Below, piece after piece: positions 1-10,800 of a DNA stretch of 64,000 nucleotides. Source of the DNA: Astropecten irregularis (lineage: Eukaryota; Echinodermata; Asteroidea; Paxillosida; Astropectinidae); contig OZ020262.1 in assembly GCA_963971285.1 (NCBI GenBank), positions 2,048,082 through 2,112,081 on the forward strand, given 5' to 3'. The notes below the pieces were generated by a model. That model saw only the letters and a list, made by a program, of their open reading frames with translations, did not search any database and was not told where the DNA came from. Every line of letters begins with the position of its first letter. Within the stretch, counting starts at the first letter, position 1. A program made the position numbers and the translations under genes.

Positions 1-1215
1 GGAAGTAGAGGTCACAGAGGTCAAGCAATGTGTAACAAATGAAAGACCTTGCCTAACATTGATATTTGGTGAAAGAATCGTGATTCTAGCTCTTACCACT
101 TTTAAATGAGGAGCCACTTCCTGTTTGACCGGAAGTAGAGGTCACAGAGGTCAAACAATGTGTCGTAAAGAAAGACCTTACCTAACATTGACATTTGGAG
201 AAGGAATCAACTTAATATCTCAAACGGTTGATTTTTTGTTGATTTTTAAAGATTTTGATTATTAAATTTAAATCGCTTGTAATTTGACACCTGATGACGT
301 CATGATGACGTCATTATTCGGCATACATCTACGCTATAGGGGCTTTACTTGGACCAAGTTTGGTTAAAATTGATTGCTTAAAAGTGACCAAAGTGGCGTG
401 TAGAAAAAGTCTATGGTAACTCGAGCGACAAGAAGAGGAAGAAGAAAAAACTAGAGATCTATGGCTGTTGCAAACAGCACATAGGGCTTTTCCGAAAATG
501 ATATTATAAATTGGTATACACATATATGTAAACTGTTATACAAAGAAAGCAAAGGGACCCCTTAATGGACATTTAAAAACAAGAATCATGATCATAGCTC
601 TTACCACTTTTAAATGACGAGCTACTTCCTGTTTAACCGGAAGTAGAGGTCACAGAGGTCAAGCATTTTGTCACAAAGAAAGACCTTGCCTAACAATCAC
701 TTTTGGTGAAAGAATCATGATCAAAGCTCTTACCACTTTTAAATGAGAAGCTACTTCCTGTTTGACCGGAAGTAGAAGTCACAGGGGTCAAACAATGTGT
801 CACAAAGAAAGACCTTGCATAACAATCACTTTTGGTGAAAGAATCATGATCATAGCTCTTACCACTTTTAAATGAGGAGCTACTTCCTGTTTGACCGGAA
901 GTAGAGGTCACATAGGTCAAGCAATGTGTCCCAAAGAAAGACCTTGCCTAACATTGATATTTGGTGAAAGAATCATGATCCTAGCTCTTACCACTTTTAA
1001 ATGAGGAGCTACTTCCTGTTTGACCGGAAGTAGAGGTCACAGAGGTCAAGCAATGTGTCACAAAGAAAGACCTTGCCTAACATTGATATTTGGTGAAAGA
1101 ATCGTGATCCTAGCTCTTACCACTTTTAAATGAGGAGCCACTTCCTGTTTGACCGGAAGTAGAGGTCACAGAGGTCAAACAATGTGTCGTAAAGAAAGAC
1201 CTTACCTAACATTGA
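1..1215. repeat. tandem ~129-bp repeat array, block 1
   Basis: Head-to-tail copies of a ~126-131-bp unit begin at about 1, 131, 639, 768, 897, 1026 and 1155 (GGAAGTAG as marker). A second repeat type interrupts at about 205-545. Each unit has ACTTCCTGTTTGACCGGAAG (two ETS-like cores facing each other) followed by AGGTCACAGAGGTCA (DR3 half-sites), then an A+T-rich filler. Divergence is mostly point changes. No coding frame is preserved. Confidence 0.93.
205..545. repeat. CRE-type repeat unit, short form, copy 1
   Basis: Interspersed unit starting with an A+T-rich lead (aacttaatatctcaaac), then ACACCTGATGACGTCATGAT followed by a second GACGTCA, then ACCAAGTTTGGTTAAAAT, a GAAGAAG-type purine tract and a stem-loop-like tail (GGCTTTTCCG). 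The same order recurs at 1215-1525. Confidence 0.85.
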
Positions 1216-1530
1216 CATTTGGCGAAGGAATCAACTTAATATCTCAAACGGTTGATTTTTTGTTGATTTTTAAAGATTTTGATTATTAAATTTAAATCGC
1301 TTGTAATTTGACACCTGATGACGTCACGATGACGTCATTATTCGGCATACATCTACGCTATAGGGGCTTTACTTTGACCAAGTTTGGTTAAAATTGATTG
1401 CTTAAAAGTGACCAAAGTGGCGTGTAGAAAAAGTCTATGGTAACTCGAGCGACAAGAAGAGGAAGAAGAAAAAACTAGAGGTTGTGTCTGTTGAAAACAG
1501 AACACATGGCTTTTCCGCATATGATATAGA
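1215..1530. repeat. CRE-type repeat unit, short form, copy 2
   Basis: Near-identical to 205-545 over about 300 bp, including the doubled TGACGTCA at about 1318-1336 and the purine tract before CATGGCTTTTCCG. Confidence 0.85.
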
Positions 1531-1659
1531 ACATTTCTCAAATTGTATAACTTATTTTGTCAGTTTAAGACATGTGGTTTAAAAGTATCAATTATTTCAA
1601 TGTAGAAAACAAATAGTTGCAGGGTTTATGGAACACATTGCTTGTCATTTAGAATTGTG

Positions 1660-1965
1660 TCACAAAAAAAATTGCCTAACATTGACTTTTGGTGAAAGAA
1701 TCATGATCAAAGCCCTTACCACTTTGAAGTGAGAAGCTACTTCATGTTTGACCGGAAGTAGAGGTCACAGAGGTCAAGCAATGTGTCACAAATGAAAGAC
1801 CTTGCCTAACATTGTCTATTGGTGAAAGAATCATGATCACAGCTCTTACCACTTTTAAATGATGAGCTACTTCCTGTTTGACCGGAAGTAGTGGTCACAG
1901 AGGTCAAGCAATGTGTCACAAAGAAAGACCCTGCCTAACAATCACGTTTGGTGAAAGAAGCAACT
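1660..1965. repeat. tandem ~129-bp repeat array, block 2
   Basis: Two and a half copies of the same unit as in block 1. GGAAGTAG markers lie at 1754 and 1879. The first DR3 (1762-1776) is perfect; the second has a T in place of the first A of the first half-site. Confidence 0.9.
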
Positions 1966-2905
1966 TAATATCTCAAACCGTTGATTTTTTGTCGATTTTC
2001 AAATAACATAATGACACCACCACAGTTTCTTGGTTTAATCCAAAGAGGGCGCCATTCAAAACCGTGTGCTCGATTCATGCATTACTTGAAAGGTAGATTG
2101 TTACGCATGCGTAGTTGTCTTGTCAAAACAGTATTTCTGCAGTCAACTATGATAAGGAAATGAAAAGAAATACTGCATATATAACACAGGCAATCAACCA
2201 ATTGCCCGCGCCTTGCATTTAATGACCAATATTTTCACGTACAAGTCAATGGGCTAGCGTGAAAAATATTTTTAAAAATCATAAAAAATAAACAAATGAA
2301 GCTGTCTTGACGTAACTTCATAATTACGATCCCGAACCTCCATTTCACCAACCTACCAATTTTCAAGGTGATTGGCCGTTCCTGCTATGCGTTATAAAAA
2401 TCGCATTTTTTATGACGTCATGATGACGTCACCGATTTTTTGTCTACGCAGTGTTCATTTATGGTGCATGCTGAAGAATTATCAAAAAGAAATTCAAAGA
2501 TATCTTGTTTCGTTTACTAGATATCGTTAAAAGAACTTTAATGACCCAAAATTTAAATAAATCATAACAAATCAGGGAATGACGTCACGATGACGTCATT
2601 GCAATTTTTCGATATAACACTTCCCGACTTAGATACATACCAAGTTTCAACTCAATCGGACTTAGGGTTCGTTCATAATTGATGTCTGAAGTTTGCCCCT
2701 TTAAGACACTGTCACGTGACACCTGATGACGTCATGATGGCGAAAATGTTGCGCACACAACTACCCTACGGGGACTTTGTTTTGACCAAGTTTGGTTGAA
2801 ATCGGCTGTTTAAAAATGACCAAAGTGCCGCACACAAAATTTGTGTACAAAGTCAATACAAATTGAGGAGAAGAAGAAGAAGAAGAAAAAAATTGTCAAG
2901 ACATT
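1965..2905. repeat. CRE-type repeat unit, long form, copy 1
   Basis: Long form with three spaced TGACGTCA clusters (about 2412, 2580, 2728) embedded in conserved A+T-rich text and closing in a GAAGAAGAAG tract. It holds one arm (2039-2075) of the palindrome that is complete at 4509-4608. Confidence 0.85.
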
Positions 2906-2984
2906 ATACACTCAAAAACATTTGATTAAGATATTAAGCTTTATACTTTTGAAGAGTGCACCTTTAATCTGAAGTCACTTGACT

Positions 2985-3352
2985 TGGTCATGTTTGTGTC
3001 ACAGGGAAAGACCTTGCCTAACATTTACTTTTGCTGAAAGAATCATGATCCTAGCTCTTACAACTTTAAAATGAGGAGCTACTTCCTGTTTGACCGGAAG
3101 TAGAGGTCACAGAGGTCAAGCAATGTGACACAAATGAAGGAAATTGCCTAACATTCACTTTTGGTGAAAGAATCATGATCATAGCTGTAACCACTTTTAA
3201 ATGAGGAGCTACTTACTGTTTGACCGGAAGTAGAGGTCACAGAGGTCAAGCAATGTGTCACAAAGAAAGACCTTGCCTAACATTGATATTTGGTGAAAGA
3301 ATCATGATCCTAGATCTTACCACTTTTAAATGAGGAGCTACTTCCTGTTTGC
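2985..3352. repeat. tandem ~129-bp repeat array, block 3
   Basis: About three copies of the unit, with perfect AGGTCA direct repeats at 3104-3118 and 3234-3248. The block ends abruptly at 3352 inside the TTCCTGTTTG marker, where the CRE-type unit begins. Confidence 0.9.
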
Positions 3353-4240
3353 CCTGTACAAGTCAATGGGCTATAGCGTGAAAAATATTCAAAAAATCAT
3401 AAAAAATCAAAAAATGACGCTGTCTTGACGTTACTTCATAATTACAACCCCGAACCTCCAATTCACTAATGTACCAATTTTCAAGGCGATCGGCCGTTCC
3501 TACTATGTGTTATAAAAATCGCATTTTTTATGACGTCATGATGACGTCACCGATTTTTTGTCTATGCAGTATTCATCTATGGTGTATGCTGAAGAATTAT
3601 CAAAAAGAAATTCAAAGATATCTTGTTTCGTTTACTAGATATCGTTAAAAGAACTTTAATGACTCAAAATTTCAATAAATCATTAAAAATCAGGGAATGA
3701 CGTCATGATGACGTCATTGCAATTTTTCGATATAACACTTCCCGACTTAGATACATACCAAGTTTCAACTCAATCGAACTTAGGGTTCGTTCAGAATTGA
3801 TGTCTGAAGTTTGCCCCTTTAAGACACTGTCACGTGACACCTGATGACGTCATGATGATGTAAAGTTTCGGCAACCAACTACGCTGTGGGGACTTTGTTT
3901 TGACCAAGTTTGATTAAAATCAGCAATTTAAAAGTGGCCAAAGTGGCACCGAGAATGCCCCTGTGCTTTGTCTATAGGAATTCCAACGACAAGAAGAAGA
4001 AGAAGAAGAAAAAAAAAAATCAGAACAAAAACAATACCTTTTCCGTTGAACACGGAAAAGCCAAAAAAAATAACAGAACAGAAACAAAGGCTTTTCCGCT
4101 ATCACGGAAAAGCCAAAAAAAATAACAGAACAGAAACAAAGGCTTTTCCGCTATCACGGAAAAGCCAAAAAAGAAAGAAAAAAAAAACTAGAGGTTGTGT
4201 CTGTTTAAAACAGAACACATGGCCTTTCCGCATAATGATA
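3352..4240. repeat. CRE-type repeat unit, long form, copy 2
   Basis: Same order as 1965-2905, with CRE clusters at about 3529, 3698 and 3845. It ends in a long A/G tract and three tandem 52-bp repeats, each holding a GGCTTTTCCG / CGGAAAAGCC stem-loop (4037-4062, 4089-4114, 4141-4166; the first is imperfect). Confidence 0.85.
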
Positions 4241-4489
4241 TAAAATATTTCTCCAATTAAAACACATCACTTATTTTGTTTGATTGAGACAGATTTTTTA
4301 AAAGTGACCGTATCTAAATGTAGAAAACTTGAGTTAAACAAGTTTTTGAGTTTTGAAGTGTGCCCCTTTAATCTTACGTCAGGTGTCTTGGCCACATAAA
4401 GTGGTTTTATAAAACTATGTGTGACTGTGTGCCATATAGATGCAAACGGGTAAACACTGCTGTCTGACAACAAAGCACCCCTGGCATGG

Positions 4490-5510
4490 CCTAACGAATA
4501 ACAGTCATCCGAGCAGACGGTTTTGAATGGCGCCCTCTTTTGATTAAAACAAGCAATTATGTTCTTTGATTAATCAAAAGAGGGCGCCATTCAAAACCGT
4601 GTGCTCGGATTACCGATTCATGCATTACTGAAAACGGTCTAAGTAGATTGTTGTGCGTGCGTGGTTGTCTTGTCAAAAACAGCATTTACGCTGTAGGCAA
4701 CTATGATAAGGAAAAGAAGGAGAAAACGCCATATATAAAGCAGGCAAACAACCTTTCGCGTGCCTGGCATGAATGGTGTTTCAATCGTATGTTTCATTTT
4801 ATGACCAATATTTTCACGTACAGAGCTCTGTACAAGTCATTGGGCTAGCGTGAGAAAGATTTAATAAATCATAAAAATTCAAGTGATGACGCCGTCGTGA
4901 CGTAACTTCATAATAACGATCCGCAACTTCCATTTCCCCAACCTACCAATTTTCGAGGCGATCGGCCGTTTCTACTGTGTGTTATAAAAAATGCAATTTT
5001 TATGACGTCATGATGACATCACCGATTTTTTGTCTATGCAGTGTTCATCTATGGTGTATGCTTAAGAATTATCAAAAAGAAATTGAAAGATATCTTGTTT
5101 TGTTTATTTGATATCATTAAAAGAACTTTAATAACCCAAAATTTCAATAAATCATAAAAAATCAGAGAATGACGAGAGAATTTTTTGATATAACACTTCC
5201 CGACTTAGATACATACCAAGTTTCAACTCAATCAAACTTAAGGTTCGTAAATAATTGATGTCTGAAGTTTGCCCCTTTAAGACACTGTCACGTGACACCT
5301 GATGACGTCATAATGACGAAAAGTTTCGGGAGACAACTACCCTATATGGACTTCCTACATACCAAGTTTGGTTAAGATCAGCCGTTTAAAAGTGACCAAA
5401 GTGGCGTGTAGAATGCCCCTGTACAAAGTCTATACAAAATCTGCAGGAAGAAGAGGAAAAAAAAAAACTAGAGATTGTGTCTGTTGAAAACAGAACACAA
5501 GGCTTTTCCG
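4490..5510. repeat. CRE-type repeat unit, long form, copy 3
   Basis: Third long copy, with CRE motifs at about 5004 and 5302 and several decayed ones. It begins with the 4509-4608 palindrome and ends in GAAGAAGAGG and a GGCTTTTCCG half-stem. Confidence 0.85.
4509..4608. repeat. long palindrome (38-bp arms)
   Basis: Arms 4509-4546 and 4571-4608 are inverted complements (GGTTTTGAATGGCGCCCTC against its complement) around a 24-nt loop, with a single arm copy near 2039-2075. It may be the terminal repeat of a deleted element. Confidence 0.85.
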
Positions 5511-5635
5511 TATCCGCTGTTATTGAAAAATGTTGTCATAACCTTATACACACAAAGACAGTTGATTATGATATTATATTTTATACATTTGAGGTGTGCA
5601 CCTTTAAGCATAAACTCACATGAATTGGTCATATT

Positions 5636-6215
5636 TGAGTCACAAAGAAAGACCTTGCCTAACATCGACTTTTGGTGAAAGAATCTTGATCGTAACTCTT
5701 ACCACTTTCAAATGAGGAGCTACACTGTACTTCCTGTTTGACCGGAAGTAGAGGTCACAGAGGTCAAGCAATGGGTCAAAAATAAAAGACCTTGCCTAAC
5801 ATTGTCTATTGGTGAAAGAATCATGATCATAGTTCTTACCACTTTTAAATGAGAAGCTACTTCCTGTTTGACCGGAAGTAGAGGTCACAGAGGTCAAGCA
5901 ATGTGTCACAAAGAAAGACATTGCCTAACATTGACTTTTGGTGAAAGAATCATGATCCTAGCTCTTACCACTTTTAAATGAGGAGCTACTTCCTGTTTGA
6001 CTGGAAGTAGAGGTCACAGAGGTCAAGTAATGTGTCACAATGAAAGACCTTGCCTAACATTCACTTTTGGTGAAAGAATCATGATCCTAGCTCTTACCAC
6101 TTTTAAATGAGGAGCTACTTCCTGTTTGACCGGAAGTAGAGGTCACAGAGGTCAAGCAATGTTTCACAAAGAAAGACCCTGCCTAACAATTACTTTTGGT
6201 GAAAGAATCAACTTA
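5636..6215. repeat. tandem ~129-bp repeat array, block 4
   Basis: Four and a half copies of the unit with perfect DR3 motifs at 5752-5766, 5882-5896, 6011-6025 and 6140-6154, about 129 bp apart. It passes into a CRE-type unit at about 6215. Confidence 0.92.
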
Positions 6216-6610
6216 ATATCTCAAACCGTTGATATTTTGTTGATTTTTTAAGATTTTGATTATTAAATTCAAATTGCTGGTCACATGACACCTGATGACG
6301 TCACGATGATGAAAAGTTTCGGGAAACAAGTACCCCATATGGACTTCCTTCAAACCAAGTTTGGTCAAAATCGGCTGTTTAAAAATGACCAAAGTGCCGC
6401 GAACAAAAGTCTATGGTAACTCAAACGACAAGAAAAAGAAGAAGAAGAAGAAGAAAAGAACAAAAATCAGAACAAAAACAATACCTTTTCCGATTGAAAT
6501 CGAAAAAGCCAAAAAAAAAAAAGAACAAAAATAAAGGGTTTTCGCTTGCGCGGAAAACCCAATAAGAAAAACAAAAGCTGTTCCGCTGCATACGAAACAG
6601 CTTATAAGCC
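6215..6610. repeat. CRE-type repeat unit, short form, copy 3
   Basis: Short form with TGACGTCACGATGATG at about 6296, a GAAGAAGAAG tract at 6437-6460, and two stem-loops at the end (GGGTTTTCGC/GCGGAAAACCC and AGCTGTTCCG/CGAAACAGCT). Confidence 0.82.
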
Positions 6611-7791
6611 ATGAGTTACAGCACTTAACACGGCAAATTTTGTCAAGTTCCAACGCCCATTATTGTCAGGTGAATATGTTTTTGACATGGGGTTTGAATA
6701 TTTTTTTTTACCAGTTATCTGGCGGCCACCGAATAAAAACAAATCATGTATAATGCGTAACAATCACAAGGGCCCACACCGCCTGTACGACTAGTAGAGT
6801 CAATCGTGTTGCATTCTGCGAAGGTGCACAGACTGTGTACATGTATATCACGCATGACACCGATCATGAGGAACGAATGTACGTCCCGATGTATATGTAA
6901 CTAGGAGGCCTTATAGTTATACTTAAGTTTTATTAACATACCTGGATCTTTTCTTTTTTTTAATCCCCAAATTTCCCTTTTTCGCACTTGGTATTTATTT
7001 GATTGCTTTTTTCTCTCCTCTTCCTTATTTTCTCCTTTTCCAAATTGGGGTGTTTTACATTAAAAACACTCCTGGCCCCCTGCGTACACGCCTGGTGGCC
7101 AATGCCCCCAACTGTATTTGAGTCATGCCCAACTTTATTTACCAAGCCTTAAAAAAGATCCAGTAACCGGAGCCCTGTATTATACTCATTAATAACGATT
7201 TTGACATACCTGTAGGATTGACAATACATGTACAACTGATCATATCAAAAGTTTACTGGAACTTGCCTGATGATGCTCCACAGGTACGTAGTTCTAAGTA
7301 GAACCAGTTGCCTTGTGAGCCTTCTACATGTAAATCCTTGCCCTATGACTTTACTACATGTATATATGGGTTTTTAAAACAATTTTTTTTTTACATATGA
7401 GAGCCTTTTCTTTTGAACAAAAGCTCCAATATCTGACGTCACAAAATCACACAGATTTGTCTGCTGCCCCCATTGACAAAATTAAGAGAATCTGAATTTT
7501 GGGGAGCTTGCGGGTTGAGCATGTTAAGAGAAAAATCACACAAAAAGACTCTCTTTCTGTGTTCAGTGTGAGATAAATTTATTTTTTTTCTCATGTCAAG
7601 TAATTTAAGGATTATAGTTCCAACAGTTAAAGCAAGGTTTGTTGAGTGTTGAACATCCTCTTAAAATAAAGTCAACTTGAGTCACAAATTAAAAATGATG
7701 AAGCTGAGAATTTTCCATCCTGTAACTTCTTGTGATGGTTTCATATAAAGTTTGTTCACGCAGATTTTGTTTCATGTGTTACCCTATACAG
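6611..7791 (+). other. GTF2F2: intron 1 end, no gene seen
   Basis: A+T-rich intron sequence without a convincing ORF, tRNA or recognised repeat. I looked here for GTF2F2 exon 1 and found none. Confidence 0.6.
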
Positions 7792-7865
7792 GTCCCAAAA
7801 TATATATCAGAGCGATGGGAGCATGCAGCTGATTCAGGTGAAATAGGAAAGCTCAAAGTTGGACA
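7792..7865 (+). CDS. GTF2F2: GTF2F2 exon 2
   Basis: A 74-nt exon entered in phase 0 after ACAG and left at gtaagt. It reads VPKYISERWEHAADSGEIG then KLKVG, leaving CA of a split Gln codon. This is the start of the TFIIF-beta dimerisation barrel. A fold-back element begins about 50 nt after the donor site. Confidence 0.94.
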
Positions 7866-10800
7866 GTAAGTACATACATGTATGTTGATTATGTATACAA
7901 TGTATTGATTATATCAATACGGGCGTTTCACAATTTAGAGCGCCACAAAGAGGGCAGCAGGGAGAGGCCGATTTACGCGGTGCATGATGGGAAATTGTCA
8001 ACATTGGAGATTTTTCCCCTGTACGTTCAATTGTCTTCGCCATTTAAAGGCATTGCATACGTTTGGTAATGACTCTGAAAATGTATGGCAATAAAAACTT
8101 ACTTGGTGAGAAGTACAGCTGCTTTGGATAGTATAATGCATATTGAGAAACGTTCAATTCGAAGTACCGCGGTTATGGAAAAATATGTCACTTTTTATCT
8201 CCAAAAATTATGAATCTGAGAAGCGTTATGGCCGTAACGCTTCTCAGCTATTGACTAACTGTTATCTGGCGTGAAATAACCGCTCTAGTTTGTCGCCAAA
8301 ATCTCACAAACGCTACCACCTTTTGAATTGAAACTTTCACAGGTTAGTTTTATGGTATATATATACAATTATATTGGTTTGAAACAAACAATAGGCTCAA
8401 ATTACCAAACGTATGCAATCCCTTTAACCCACCGTATATCTTTCATCCATAGGTATTTCTCAATCTTTTCCAGTTTGGATGTGTGTGCTGTGCATCCGAA
8501 AGATTCGCAAACATAAACCATTGTGATAACACGTAAAATAAACCACAAAACGACCCAAGAATTAGCAATAACGTTGAACCTATAGGGGAAAAATCTCCAA
8601 TGTCGACAATTTCCCATCATGCACCGCGTAAATCGGCCTCTCCCTGCTGCCCTCTTGGTGGCGCTCTAAATTGTGAAACGCCCGTATTGGTGAACTATTT
8701 GTAAGCATCTGGCGAAGTCTTGGGAATGATTTGTGATGCAATTGTTAAAGACTTACAGGTATATTATTTGATTAACAATGCATTCCATTATCTAACCCCA
8801 AAATTAATTGAATCACATCAATGGAAGCAATCAAGTTGCTAGGTCTGGTTGGGTTTATATTTCTATAGATGTGCCTTATTAATCACACATTTACTAAATC
8901 CACTACATCACTACAATAGACCAATCCATTAAGCACCACCTCATTTGTGTCTGACCAATCACAGCTTTGACTTATGTCTGACATACGTTCTTGTATAAAG
9001 TCCAACAACAAACTTTCCGAAAACTGAGAAGAGTATAAGAAAGTCTGTGGACTGGTTTCACAGGATCTTTCATGTTATCTGTCTTCTGAGAGGAAGATCG
9101 TTCAAAGTCTGCACAAGTTTGCTCAAGTTTCGGTAGTATAGCAATAATGCTTGCAGACAACTTCTGCAGTGTGTAACTGCCAAGAAGTGGATATCGTCGA
9201 GTTGCAGAAGTGACTTTGTGATCCAGACATTAGTTTTTTCCAAGCAACGTGGGAGGTTAGTAAATCTCAGGAACTACGAGTTCTCCTGTGGAGTGGACCT
9301 CTATTAGTTTAGCGCCTGTTTCGTCAGTGAGTTGGACATTGATTTGCTGGACTAGTATTCACCAGGACGTTGTCACTGGAGACGTCAGATCATCGCTGCT
9401 TGTCGCATATTCTTAGTGCACTTAGTCATGATTTACAAACCAGGTCGTACGTCTTTTTAAGTTCATTCCTTGCCTGAAAGAGGCAAATTGTAATAAATCT
9501 GGCTGGTTAATACTTGCTTCTGGTTATTCATGCCCCCATGCTGCACCTATCTGGTACATGTAGGATATGATTTGGGATGTATCTGATCCTGAGAAAAGCA
9601 AGCATTTGTTTTACTTCTTGATGTTGATTGTGATGTGTTTGTTACAGATTTAAATGTTTACGTTGTATAATGTGAAACTGGTTTTTTTTCTTTCTCTATG
9701 TCAGGAGATTTGGTAAGCCAGATATCCACTTTTCTATGAAGGCAGAATTGGCTAGCATGAAGCTTAAGGAAAATGACACAGGTATGCAAGATGGAATGGA
9801 TATTTTTGATAAGTAGAATAATTTTCATAGCATTCATTTTTTATCGTGCTATTATGTGTAGGGGTGAGTCATCACAGAATTATTTTGTTCCGGAATCCGT
9901 CATAGTTGTGCTGGTCAGAATCAGGTTCTGATAGATGAATTCACAAACAATGAACTTGTTTGGCATGTTTGGTGGCTTGAAAGAGAAAGAAAAACATAGA
10001 AATTTTGACATCAAACACCGATGTCGAACACATTGAGTGTACACTGATGTATGCATTGTAATTTAGTTTCGAGATCCCTCTAAAATATTCCTTCCAAAGT
10101 TACCCAAGGTCAAAACTGTTTTTGGTCTTTGTTTTACTAATTTCTGGATAAATACATCATTTCAGACGGAAAGATTTTAACGGTATGTTTCTACCAGCAC
10201 TATCTTCATACCTTGCAAGTTATACGTAAATGTGTGAACATTTATGTTTTGGTATGTTACCAATCCTGTACTGTACAGTACCTTTAAGAGTGATATTAAG
10301 AAGAAAAGTAAAATATAAAGGTAATTGTTATGTGTTGTATTTTTTCATTGGAACACCGGAACCAAAAACCGGAAACGGAATCCAATTGCATCAGACAGAA
10401 TCTGGCAATCTGTCCGTTCTGACCCAGCCCTAATTACATGAATTATATGCATAATACATTGTTTTACCCTGTGGATTTATCACAGAAAAATGTGCAGAAA
10501 TGTTGTTTAATCTGAAGTACAGGTTAATGTAAGGTGCATGAATCACCATTCATGTGGATCCATTTTCATGTGGATCCAAGTTGGCAAAAAGTTGTACATG
10601 CTGTGTAACTATAGATTACATGATTCAATATTACAAGTCAGAGTTTACGTGTAACTCGTCATATCGTCTAAAGTCGGCCTCTTCACAACAGTGCCTATAG
10701 TTTGTAATGCATTTCCATTGAAAATTTGATTTATAAGTTGGTATTATTCATCGTTTTTACAAAACCATGAAAATTCCTTTTAATAGGTTTTCTTTGCTGA

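Noticed and set aside
3910-4243. Lys-rich ORFs on the + strand
   Set aside because: They are translations of the A/G tract and tandem stem-loop repeats, not a conserved protein.
1-6215. CRISPR-like array from regular repeats
   Set aside because: Units are ~129 bp head-to-tail copies without unique spacers, in a eukaryotic intron.
1-7791. GTF2F2 exon 1 in the window
   Set aside because: No short frame resembling the conserved N-terminus with a donor in the right phase was found; the repeats fill most of the interval.
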